A DNA stretch of 11,730 bases, from contig JAMCSN010000311.1 in assembly GCA_023381535.1 (NCBI GenBank), positions 1 to 11,730 of the forward strand. Reading direction: 5' to 3'. This stretch comes from Bacteroidota bacterium. Lineage in GTDB: Bacteria > Bacteroidota > Ignavibacteria > Ignavibacteriales > Melioribacteraceae. Positions 1 through 5,414 of the stretch are shown piece by piece. Position 1 is the first letter of the stretch, and the number at the start of each line of letters is the position of its first letter. Both the position numbers and the translations under genes were made by a program. The notes under the pieces were generated by a model. The model worked only from the letters and a program-made list of their open reading frames with translations, was not told where the DNA came from and made no database searches.

Positions 1-26
1 CTAAATTGATCTATTCTACAAGCTGG
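1..26. repeat. Left arm of exact 26-bp inverted repeat
   Basis: These 26 bases are the exact reverse complement of 1120-1145; the next inward base no longer matches. The arm begins at the first base of the window, so its real length is unknown. Two stop codons lie in it: the TAG ending the minus-strand gene at 11-397, and a plus-strand CTA-AAT-TGA (Leu-Asn-stop, 1-9) that copies the end of the minus-strand gene at 1137-1325. A second copy of that gene may therefore end at position 9, entering from outside the window. Confidence 0.85.
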
Positions 27-397
27 TTCATGGCAATATTGAAATCATCCAAACTACCAAGATCAAAATATTGAGAAAGTTTGTCATAAACTTTCTCTCG
101 TCTACTTTCAATTCCCTGCTTCTGCGAAATAATTATAGCGTCGGACGTATCTGTATTGATCTTTTCGTTATCATATACCTTTTCATTCAAATTGTAATTA
201 CCAATGGGAAAATATTTTTTATTACTTGAGAAAAGGAAGTCATATTTCTTAATAGGCAAACTTCCCAGAATATTTCTATTTCTTATTCTCTCCTTTTCAG
301 TTCTTATATTTTCATCGCCCCATTCAAACGGTGGGAAAAGGGAAATGATAGTTGCAAGAGATAGAAAAACAAATAGACCAATTTTATAATCTTTCAT
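11..397 (-). CDS. Unknown protein with N-terminal membrane or signal segment
   Basis: I do not recognise this 128-residue protein. Residues about 6-21 (IGLFVFLSLATIISLF) form one hydrophobic segment after a short Lys-containing start, which suggests a signal peptide or membrane anchor; there is no lipobox cysteine. The rest is polar and charged, with Lys-, Asn- and Tyr-rich stretches such as PIKKYDFLFSSNKKYF around residues 48-63, so the main part is probably outside the cytoplasmic membrane. The start is supported by AGGTGAG at 404-410, six bases before the ATG. The last four codons and the stop (Gln-Leu-Val-Glu-stop) lie in the inverted-repeat arm, so the C terminus may have been set by the rearrangement that made the repeat. 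It lies downstream of the toxin gene on the same strand, 55 bp away, with its own ribosome binding site. Confidence 0.6.
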   Translation of the reverse strand: MKDYKIGLFVFLSLATIISLFPPFEWGDENIRTEKERIRNRNILGSLPIKKYDFLFSSNKKYFPIGNYNLNEKVYDNEKINTDTSDAIIISQKQGIESRREKVYDKLSQYFDLGSLDDFNIAMNQLVE

Positions 398-403
398 TTT
401 GCC

Positions 404-410
404 CTCACCT
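404..410 (-). promoter_or_regulatory. Ribosome binding site of the gene at 11-397
   Basis: On the minus strand this reads AGGTGAG, six bases before the ATG at 395-397. It supports that start and indicates that the gene is translated independently of the toxin gene upstream. Confidence 0.6.
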
Positions 411-452
411 TTTATGTCACTTAAAAACTAATGTCGTTCAAACAATCAAAGT

Positions 453-776
453 TTATAGATTCCACATTTCCTTCAACATTCTTTTTATTTCAGCCAGGTC
501 TGTATCTTGTAAACTGCCCAACTTAAAATAAATGTGACTTTTATTTATCGTCGCAATTTTATTCAGTTTGACTGCGGACGGTAATAGAAGTCCGCAAGTT
601 TTCCATTCGTTAATGTCCAAAGTGTAATTATCTCTGTTTAATTGAGATGTAATACGCGCAACGATAATATCATTATCATCTGTGTCAAGTAGAACTAATG
701 CGGGTCTCTTTTTAGATGTGTTTGATTCTACAAAAGGAAAAGTAATTAAAACAATATCCCCAAGTTTATATCTCAT
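453..776 (-). CDS. MazF/PemK-type toxin (mRNA endoribonuclease)
   Basis: This 107-residue protein fits the PemK/MazF family of type II toxins, which cleave mRNA as dimers with an SH3-like barrel fold. Family features are the N-terminal YKLGDIVLITFPF (residues 3-15), the basic SKKRPALVL block (21-29, with Arg24 at the expected catalytic position), ITSQ (42-45, a Thr/Ser in the usual active-site strand) and WKTCGLLLPSAVKLNKIATI (58-77), a typical PemK-like second half. Length is normal for the family. Its ATG overlaps the TGA of the upstream gene in an ATGA, and there is no separate Shine-Dalgarno, so translation is probably coupled to the antitoxin. No residue looks missing, so it should be active. 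The cleavage sequence cannot be read from this sequence. Confidence 0.85.
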   Translation of the reverse strand: MRYKLGDIVLITFPFVESNTSKKRPALVLLDTDDNDIIVARITSQLNRDNYTLDINEWKTCGLLLPSAVKLNKIATINKSHIYFKLGSLQDTDLAEIKRMLKEMWNL

Positions 777-1009
777 TTTTTGTAATTATCGTAAATCGAA
801 TCGCTCTCGCTATAACCGTCAAGAAATTCTTTAACAGTTAAACTTGCCCAGTTTTTTTCTTCAAAATTATATTGCCCGGTTACTTCTTTTGATTTTTGTT
901 CGTCCAAATTCGATAGGATTATTACCTCAACCTCATCCCCGAAATTATTGGGGACATCCACAGTAACTTTATTGTCAACAACATTCTTTCTTTGTCGTAT
1001 TACAAGCAT
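773..1009 (-). CDS. Antitoxin of the MazF/PemK-like pair
   Basis: This 78-residue protein is called an antitoxin from position and layout. It lies directly upstream of the toxin, overlaps it by four bases and is small and acidic. The N-terminal half (NKVTVDVPNNFGDEVEVIIL, residues 13-32) looks like two beta strands of a small dimerising, possibly DNA-binding domain, as in many antitoxins that begin with a VxxDxP strand. The C-terminal half (about 45-78, ending SDSIYDNYKK) is polar and would be the toxin-binding tail. I cannot assign it to a named antitoxin fold. The start is well supported by AGGAAGGA at 1014-1021, four bases before the ATG. By analogy with other type II pairs it probably represses its own promoter, which should lie in 1022-1119; I see no convincing operator there. 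Confidence 0.75.
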   Translation of the reverse strand: MLVIRQRKNVVDNKVTVDVPNNFGDEVEVIILSNLDEQKSKEVTGQYNFEEKNWASLTVKEFLDGYSESDSIYDNYKK

Positions 1010-1013
1010 TATG

Positions 1014-1021
1014 TCCTTCCT
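1014..1021 (-). promoter_or_regulatory. Strong ribosome binding site of the antitoxin
   Basis: On the minus strand this reads AGGAAGGA, four bases before the antitoxin ATG (1007-1009). The toxin has no comparable site, which fits the usual excess of antitoxin over toxin synthesis. Confidence 0.65.
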
Positions 1022-1119
1022 GATACTTATTTCCCATTTGAATTTAGAGGATTTTTAAACAAAAGCCAAGAGTTGAAAACCGTCAAAGTCTTTGTTTGTC
1101 ATTCAAGGTTTATACATCC

Positions 1120-1145
1120 CCAGCTTGTAGAATAGATCAATTTAG
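1120..1145. repeat. Right arm of exact 26-bp inverted repeat
   Basis: This is a perfect reverse complement of bases 1-26. It spans the last two codons and stop of the minus-strand gene at 1137-1325 and 17 bases beyond. Inward (1119 and below) similarity stops at once. Outward (1146 and above) it cannot be judged because the partner sequence lies outside the window. The arms enclose about 1.1 kb with the toxin-antitoxin pair and one unknown gene. Confidence 0.85.
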
Positions 1146-1325
1146 TCCCAGCTTTCGTAAAGCAAGTCCGATAGCCGTTTCGATGGAATATCTTTCGTCA
1201 AGATACTGACTTACAATGCGGAGAAAATTTTTTCTTGCTCTTGCCGGAATCATTACACCGTAAAATGCCGCAGCTATTTCAAATAATTTTTCCATTTGTT
1301 CACTTGCTGTAATTCCTAATATCAT
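1137..1325 (-). CDS. Small unknown protein
   Basis: I do not recognise this protein. From the ATG at 1323-1325 it has 62 residues; the frame stays open to a TTG at 1356-1358 (73 residues). I prefer the ATG because AGAAAG lies nine bases upstream of it and nothing comparable precedes the TTG. The sequence (ASEQMEKLFEIAAAFYGV, then PARARKNFLRIVSQYLDERY, then ETAIGLALRKLGLN) looks like three amphipathic helices with a basic second helix, so a small DNA- or protein-binding role is possible but unproven. Its final Leu-Asn-stop lies in the inverted-repeat arm. It is transcribed divergently from the PLP-enzyme gene at 1378. Confidence 0.5.
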   Translation of the reverse strand: MILGITASEQMEKLFEIAAAFYGVMIPARARKNFLRIVSQYLDERYSIETAIGLALRKLGLN

Positions 1326-1377
1326 TATCGAAAACTTTCTTTTATTTTTGAGTCGCAAATAATGAAAGGAAATCTTA

Positions 1378-2520
1378 ATGACTATTCATGAAGTCCGGGA
1401 ATTATTCCCACACCTAAAAACCGATCAGACTTATTTCAATCATGCTGCTATCGGACCGTGGTCAAATTTGGTTCTGAGCCGTGTGCAAGAATATGCGGAA
1501 CGACGGAGCGGAACGCAGATTGAAATCTACAAGACGTTCCTTAAATGGAGTGAAGATGCGAAAAGAAAACTTTCCGGTTTACTTGGCGCCGTGCCGGATC
1601 GTTTAGCATGGATCGATAATGTCTCGAACGGTTTGAACATTCTCGCACAAGGATTGAACTGGAAATCCGGCGACAGAATAATTTTGAACGATGTTGAGTT
1701 CCCGTCAAACGTTTATCCCTTCTTAAACTTGAAAAGCCAGGGTGTTGAAATTGATTTTGCTCAATCTAGAAACGGTATGGTAGATATTGATGATCTTGAG
1801 AAACTAATCACTCCAAGAACACGATTGCTCTCGATAAGTTTAGTGCAATTTCTTTCGGGGTACCGCGCCAACATCGATGCAATTGGCGAGCTATGCCGTA
1901 AACAAGGAATTATTTTTTGTGTGGATGCAATTCAAGGCGCCGGTGTCGTTCAAATTGACGTTAACAAATCCAAGATTGATTTTCTTGCCGGCGGAACACA
2001 AAAATGGTTTATGAGCAGTCAAGGGATGTCATACCTTTACATCACTGAAGAATTGCAAAACCGCATCATACAAAAAAATGTAGGGTGGACTTCTGTAAAC
2101 GATTCATGGAATTTTCTTGATTATAATTTGTCGTTGAAATCCAGTGCGGAACGGTTTCAGAATGGAACGTTGAATTCACTCGGCGTTGCAATTTTTGATT
2201 CCTCGCTCGATTTGTTTCAAAAATTTGGAATGGGTCACATTGCAAAAAATATTCTGGTAAACACTTCTTACTTTATTCAGAAATTATCAGAGGTAGGCAT
2301 CGAACCGGTCTTAAGAAATGTACAAGATTCTAATCGTGCGGGAATTGTATCGTTCAAAAGTGAGAGATCAACGGAAGTATTCCAAGAATTGGAAAAGAGA
2401 AAAATATTTTGCGCGGTAAGAGAAGGGCTCGTTCGTCTCTCGCCACATTTCTATAATACACATGAAGAAATTGATCATGTTGTATTTGAGCTTGAAAAAA
2501 TTATGGGGGGTTTAAAATAA
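1378..2520 (+). CDS. Class V aminotransferase-fold PLP enzyme
   Basis: This 380-residue protein belongs to the class V aminotransferase/cysteine-desulfurase superfamily. The PLP signatures are present: VDAIQGAG with Asp183 and Gln186, which contact the cofactor ring, and GGTQKWF with Lys209, the Schiff-base lysine. FNHAAIGP (20-27) is the usual N-terminal strand, and VSNGLN (82-87) sits where the phosphate loop is expected. The C-terminal VREGLVRLSPHFYNTHEEID (347-366) is the substrate-binding Arg block found in aminotransferase-like members. The catalytic cysteine loop of NifS/SufS (GHHC-like) is not seen there, so a true cysteine desulfurase is unlikely; aminotransferase, lyase or isopenicillin-N-epimerase-like activity fits better, substrate unknown. 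There is no signal peptide, so it is cytoplasmic. AAAGGA at 1365-1370, seven bases before the ATG, supports the start. It appears to be monocistronic, ending at a hairpin. Confidence 0.85.
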   Translation: MTIHEVRELFPHLKTDQTYFNHAAIGPWSNLVLSRVQEYAERRSGTQIEIYKTFLKWSEDAKRKLSGLLGAVPDRLAWIDNVSNGLNILAQGLNWKSGDRIILNDVEFPSNVYPFLNLKSQGVEIDFAQSRNGMVDIDDLEKLITPRTRLLSISLVQFLSGYRANIDAIGELCRKQGIIFCVDAIQGAGVVQIDVNKSKIDFLAGGTQKWFMSSQGMSYLYITEELQNRIIQKNVGWTSVNDSWNFLDYNLSLKSSAERFQNGTLNSLGVAIFDSSLDLFQKFGMGHIAKNILVNTSYFIQKLSEVGIEPVLRNVQDSNRAGIVSFKSERSTEVFQELEKRKIFCAVREGLVRLSPHFYNTHEEIDHVVFELEKIMGGLK

Positions 2521-2521
2521 C

Positions 2522-2581
2522 GTAGGGAGAAGAGCCAAACTCAGGTTGGGGGGGGACCTAAGCTCAGCCGCAACTCCCTAC
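2522..2581. terminator. Long hairpin between convergent genes, likely bidirectional terminator
   Basis: The outer arms GTAGGGAG (2522-2529) and CTCCCTAC (2574-2581) are perfect complements. Inside them, 2533-2546 and 2556-2569 pair again over 14 positions in a minus-strand transcript, counting G-U pairs. The loop is eight C and one A on the minus strand (eight G on plus). Five of the inner pairs are G-U in minus-strand RNA and become A-C mismatches in plus-strand RNA, so the fold is better on the minus strand. Beyond the stem the minus strand reads TTATTTTAAA, a weak T-tract. The element lies one base after the PLP-enzyme stop and six bases after the stop of the minus-strand gene at 2588-2806, the expected place for a shared terminator. 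Confidence 0.6.
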
Positions 2582-2587
2582 AAACTT

Positions 2588-2806
2588 TTATTGTTCAGGA
2601 TTATATGTCAATTCAATCTTTACGTGGAAATCTGCACCGCTGAATAATGTGTATTTAACTTCTCCAATAGTGCATTTGTAATCTTCTCCAACCATCTCAC
2701 TAACAACTTTCGAAATTGCGTCTTCTAAAGAACCGATGCTTACTGATTTTAATTTGTTCTTCAGAAGTTTGTCAACGTCAATCGTCTTTTCTTGTCCAAC
2801 CGGCAT
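2588..2806 (-). CDS. Small unknown protein downstream of the phosphohexomutase
   Basis: I do not recognise this 72-residue protein. It begins MPVGQEKTIDVDKLLKNKLK, continues with a predicted helix (GSLEDAISKVVSEMVG, residues 25-40) and ends with two probable beta strands, CTIGEVKYTLF (44-54) and ADFHVKIELTYN (58-69). There are no membrane segments and no metal-binding motif; an alpha/beta mini-domain in the cytoplasm is likely. GGGAG at 2817-2821 lies ten bases before the ATG, slightly far but usable. It is on the same strand as the phosphohexomutase, 107 bp downstream, and may be co-transcribed with it and the tiny frame at 2810-2899. The terminator-like hairpin follows directly. Confidence 0.6.
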   Translation of the reverse strand: MPVGQEKTIDVDKLLKNKLKSVSIGSLEDAISKVVSEMVGEDYKCTIGEVKYTLFSGADFHVKIELTYNPEQ

Positions 2807-2809
2807 TTC

Positions 2810-2899
2810 TTAAAAACTCCCGATCAAATTTTCAATTACCATCTCATTAGACGTTACAACAAGATTTTCGTTGGAAAGGTTCAAACTTCTTTTTCCCAC
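2810..2899 (-). CDS. Possible 29-residue peptide between phosphohexomutase and small gene
   Basis: A GTG at 2897-2899 opens a frame that reads VGKRSLNLSNENLVVTSNEM and continues to end in LIGSF. Its TAA at 2810-2812 lies three bases before the ATG of the next gene, a typical operon junction. The frame also stays open upstream, into the end of the phosphohexomutase in a different frame. The amino-acid make-up is plausible for a real protein, but there is no good Shine-Dalgarno and no homologue that I recognise. It could be a true small gene, a leader peptide coupled to the next gene, or chance. Confidence 0.25.
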   Translation of the reverse strand: MGKRSLNLSNENLVVTSNEMVIENLIGSF

Positions 2900-2913
2900 A
2901 TCCGAAATGTAAA

Positions 2914-4260
2914 TTAAGTTCTGATAAAATCCAATAGCTCTTGCATTTTTATTTTCATTAATTTTTCATCACTCTTTGTTTCGACATTTAGTCTCAAAAG
3001 CGGCTCTGTATTGCTCATTCTGACGTTAAATCTCCAGTCCGGAAACTCAACGCTTATACCGTCCAATTCGTTTTGAGTTCCGCTGCTGAATTTTTGTTTA
3101 ATTTTTTCAATTTTTTGCGCTGGGGCGGAAACCGTTGAATTAATTTCTCCCGAACATGGATAATTTTTGACCATTTCTCCCACTAATTCGGACATTTTTG
3201 CGCCTTCGTCCGACATTAGTTGTAGTATCAGAAGAAAAGGGATCAGTCCGCTATCGGAATAGTAATTTTCTCTAAAATAATGATGAGCAGACATTTCGCC
3301 GCCGTAAATTGCGTTTTCTTCCCGCATCTTTTGTTTGATAAAAGCATGACCGCTTTTTGAAACTACCGCTTTGCCGCCGGATTTTGTAACCACGTCAACA
3401 GTATTCCAAATAAGTCTGGGATCGTGAACAACCTTTTCTCCCGGATTAAGTTTTAGAATGGATTTAGCAAGAATTCCGACAATGTAATAACCCTCGATAA
3501 AGTTAGCATCTTCGTCGAAGAAAAAACAGCGATCGTAATCACCGTCCCATGCTACGCCCAGATCTGCCTGATGTTTTTTGATTGCATCAATTGTTGCCTG
3601 GCGGTTTTCCGGAAGAAGCGGGTTCGGAACGCCGTTCGGGAAATTTGAATCCGGTTCGTTAAAAATCTTAATCATCTTAATCGGAAGAAATTTTTCCAGC
3701 GCGTCTAATGCCGGACCAACACATCCGTTCCCGGCGTTAACAACTACTTCGAGCGGCTTCATCTTTTCCGCATTGTAAAACCTTTTCAAACTATCTATAA
3801 ATTCATTCATTAAATCTTTCTGACGAATTTTTCCTTTTACATCGGCAACTTCTCCTAATTCATTTTTCAGAATTCGTTTTTCAATCTCATCAAGACCGGC
3901 ATCGTAGCCCATTGGAACGGAACCTTTCTTAACAAACTTTAGCCCGTTGTATTCGGGCGGATTATGACTTGCTGTAATCATGATGCCTCCATCGGCATTG
4001 AGGTATGGCGTTCCGAAGTAGATCATTTCGGTTCCGCATAATCCTAAATCGATTACGTCGCATCCGGCATCGTTTAAACCCTTTGCCAACGATTCGGAAA
4101 GTTCAGGCGAGGATTTACGAACGTCTCTGCCGATTAAAACAGATTTACATTTTAACATGGTAGCGTACGTTCTACCAATCTTATATGCTAAGTCAGCATT
4201 GAGTTCACTGGGCACCTTGCCGCGAATGTCATATGCTTTGAAAGAAGGAATTCTATCCAT
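2914..4260 (-). CDS. Phosphomannomutase/phosphoglucomutase
   Basis: This is a complete 448-residue alpha-D-phosphohexomutase. It interconverts the 1- and 6-phosphates of mannose or glucose through a phosphoserine, feeding nucleotide-sugar, glycan and glycogen metabolism in the cytoplasm. The four functional loops are present in order: the catalytic serine loop TASHNPPEYNGLKF with Ser98, the Mg-binding loop DGDYDR (Asp239, Asp241, Asp243), the sugar-binding loop GGEMSAHH (320-327, Glu322) and the phosphate-binding loop RMSNTEPLLR (414-423). The N-terminal FKAYDIRGKVP is typical of the PMM/PGM subgroup, and GEMSAHH points to dual phosphomannomutase/phosphoglucomutase use rather than glucosamine mutase. 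GGAG (4267-4270 on the minus strand), six bases before the ATG, supports the start. It may head a small operon with the two short genes below it; a promoter would lie in the 169-bp gap to the divergent zinc-ribbon gene. Confidence 0.93.
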   Translation of the reverse strand: MDRIPSFKAYDIRGKVPSELNADLAYKIGRTYATMLKCKSVLIGRDVRKSSPELSESLAKGLNDAGCDVIDLGLCGTEMIYFGTPYLNADGGIMITASHNPPEYNGLKFVKKGSVPMGYDAGLDEIEKRILKNELGEVADVKGKIRQKDLMNEFIDSLKRFYNAEKMKPLEVVVNAGNGCVGPALDALEKFLPIKMIKIFNEPDSNFPNGVPNPLLPENRQATIDAIKKHQADLGVAWDGDYDRCFFFDEDANFIEGYYIVGILAKSILKLNPGEKVVHDPRLIWNTVDVVTKSGGKAVVSKSGHAFIKQKMREENAIYGGEMSAHHYFRENYYSDSGLIPFLLILQLMSDEGAKMSELVGEMVKNYPCSGEINSTVSAPAQKIEKIKQKFSSGTQNELDGISVEFPDWRFNVRMSNTEPLLRLNVETKSDEKLMKIKMQELLDFIRT

Positions 4261-4429
4261 TTATATCTCCGACAGTTTCTATTCAATTTTTCAGCGCAAA
4301 GATAAATAAATGGTAAGAATTTGTAATATCGCTAGGATAATTTTTTGCATAGACAGAAGGCATCTCTCCAGCTATATTTCCAGCGCTTATCTGAAGGAGG
4401 TTGGTATCGAAAATTTTTCTACAAGACAA

Positions 4430-4714
4430 ATGGGCTTCACCCGTTGCAGCAATTCTAAATGTAACATGGTTTTTCAAACGGGTATCGAAAAAGTATTCTC
4501 AGATGCCGATTTCCTATGCCCTACGTGTAAACAAAAGCTGAACACGTTCCATGTTGTTCAATGCAGCAACTGCCAGTCGATTGTAAATTTCCTTGATCTC
4601 GACGACGGCGAAGAATCAATTGTGTTTTATGTCCGGAAGTGTCATCGTTGCACCGGCACTGAAGAAGATGAAAGGAAACTTCAGTTCTTCTACTTTCCCG
4701 ACCTAATGCTTTAA
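4430..4714 (+). CDS. Small zinc-ribbon protein with four cysteine pairs
   Basis: From the ATG at 4430 this is a 94-residue protein. It carries CSNSKC, CPTC, CSNC and CHRC, four cysteine pairs that can form two zinc ribbons, followed by an acidic stretch (GTEEDERK) and a hydrophobic C terminus (LQFFYFPDLML). The N-terminal GFTRCSNSKCNMVFQ resembles zinc-ribbon sensor or adaptor proteins, so nucleic-acid or protein binding is likely; no enzyme domain is visible. The frame is open to an ATG at 4310 (134 residues), but the extra 40 residues look non-coding, so I prefer 4430. An AAGGAGG at 4394-4400 is too far (29 bases) from that ATG to serve it simply. The gene is divergent from the phosphohexomutase and seems to stand alone. 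Confidence 0.65.
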   Translation: MGFTRCSNSKCNMVFQTGIEKVFSDADFLCPTCKQKLNTFHVVQCSNCQSIVNFLDLDDGEESIVFYVRKCHRCTGTEEDERKLQFFYFPDLML

Positions 4715-4793
4715 TAAAATTCCTTCCCTTTTTATCATTGGAACTATTCTGTCACCATTCATGTTATGACATTAAACGTTGCAACATTATTAC

Positions 4794-4814
4794 TAATTAT
4801 AAATATATTAATTA
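4794..4814. promoter_or_regulatory. AT-rich dyad upstream of yceI-marR, candidate operator
   Basis: Two TAATTA half-sites (4794-4799 and 4809-4814) flank nine bases of A and T just upstream of the yceI ribosome binding site. MarR proteins usually bind short AT-rich palindromes near their own promoters, so this is a plausible autoregulatory operator. TAATTA is common in AT-rich DNA, however, and I could not place a convincing -35/-10 pair here. Confidence 0.25.
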
Positions 4815-4815
4815 T

Positions 4816-4821
4816 AGGAGG
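4816..4821 (+). promoter_or_regulatory. Ribosome binding site of yceI
   Basis: AGGAGG lies five bases before the ATG at 4827, the strongest Shine-Dalgarno in the window at usable spacing. It fixes the start of the signal peptide of the YceI-like protein. Confidence 0.8.
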
Positions 4822-4826
4822 TTCAA

Positions 4827-5414
4827 ATGTTCAAATTCAGTGTAGCTTTTATTCTTTTTTTAGTCGGGTTTTTATCATTAAATGCGCAAACCAAATGGAT
4901 GATTGATAAAGCGCATTCTAAGGTGCAGTTTAGCGCGACACATCTTATCATTAGCGAAGTCACAGGCGAGTTTAAAAATTTCGATGGCAGTATTGAAACC
5001 AACGGTGACGACTTTTCAAATGCAAAGGTGAACTTTACCATTGATGTCAGCAGCATCAGCACAGATAATGAACAACGCGACAACCATTTAAAATCCGACG
5101 ACTTCTTCAATGCCCAAAAATTTCCGAAGATGACTTTTGTCGGTAAATCGATGCAAAGGGTCGGTGACAACAAATATAAATTAGTCGGCGATCTTACCAT
5201 TCGCGATATCACAAAACAAATTACTCTTGATGTTACCTACAACGGAACTGTGAAAGATCCGTGGGGAAATACAAAAGCCGGATTCAAAATTACAGGTGAG
5301 CTGAACCGTTTCGACTATAATCTGAAATGGAATGTTCTAATGGAAGCAGGCGGCGCCGTAGTCGGTAAGATGATCGGGATAACAATCAATCTTGAATTGC
5401 AGAAATCGAAATGA
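4827..5414 (+). CDS. YceI-family lipid-binding protein, exported
   Basis: This 195-residue protein has a signal peptide (hydrophobic residues about 3-18, probable cleavage after LNA, giving mature QTKWMIDKAHS). The mature part matches the YceI family, a lipocalin-like beta-barrel that binds polyisoprenoid lipids. It shows the opening W-x-ID-x-x-HS-x-V-x-F, the strand TGEFKNFDGSI, the segment RDNHLKSDDFFNAQKFPKMTF (about 84-104, with the usual H-L-x-S-x-D-F-F-x-x-x-x-x-P) and the closing GKMIGITINLEL. It would act in the periplasm, in lipid, quinone or stress-related binding; no ligand can be read from the sequence. The length is normal for a secreted YceI. It overlaps marR by four bases (ATGA), so the two proteins are coupled and the regulator probably controls this operon. 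Confidence 0.92.
   Translation: MFKFSVAFILFLVGFLSLNAQTKWMIDKAHSKVQFSATHLIISEVTGEFKNFDGSIETNGDDFSNAKVNFTIDVSSISTDNEQRDNHLKSDDFFNAQKFPKMTFVGKSMQRVGDNKYKLVGDLTIRDITKQITLDVTYNGTVKDPWGNTKAGFKITGELNRFDYNLKWNVLMEAGGAVVGKMIGITINLELQKSK

Noticed and set aside
443..466. Degenerate similarity between 443-466 and 1101-1124 (shared TCAA-GTTTATA-AT core)
   Set aside because: It does not extend on either side and has several mismatches in AT-rich sequence; not strong enough to call a repeat.
1022..1119. TTGACG-like -35 element upstream of the antitoxin on the minus strand
   Set aside because: No -10 hexamer lies at suitable spacing, so a promoter cannot be supported.
1323..1358. TTG at 1356-1358 as start of the small minus-strand gene
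   Set aside because: There is no Shine-Dalgarno before it, and the ATG at 1323-1325 has AGAAAG at reasonable spacing.
4310..4429. The 40-codon N-terminal extension of the zinc-ribbon protein
   Set aside because: Its composition is unlike the rest of the protein, it has rare-looking AGG codons, and the family-like sequence starts at MGFTRC. Kept only as an alternative start.
4283..4477. A 64-codon minus-strand frame between the phosphohexomutase and the zinc-ribbon gene
   Set aside because: It overlaps the start of the zinc-ribbon gene on the other strand and has no motif or conserved look.
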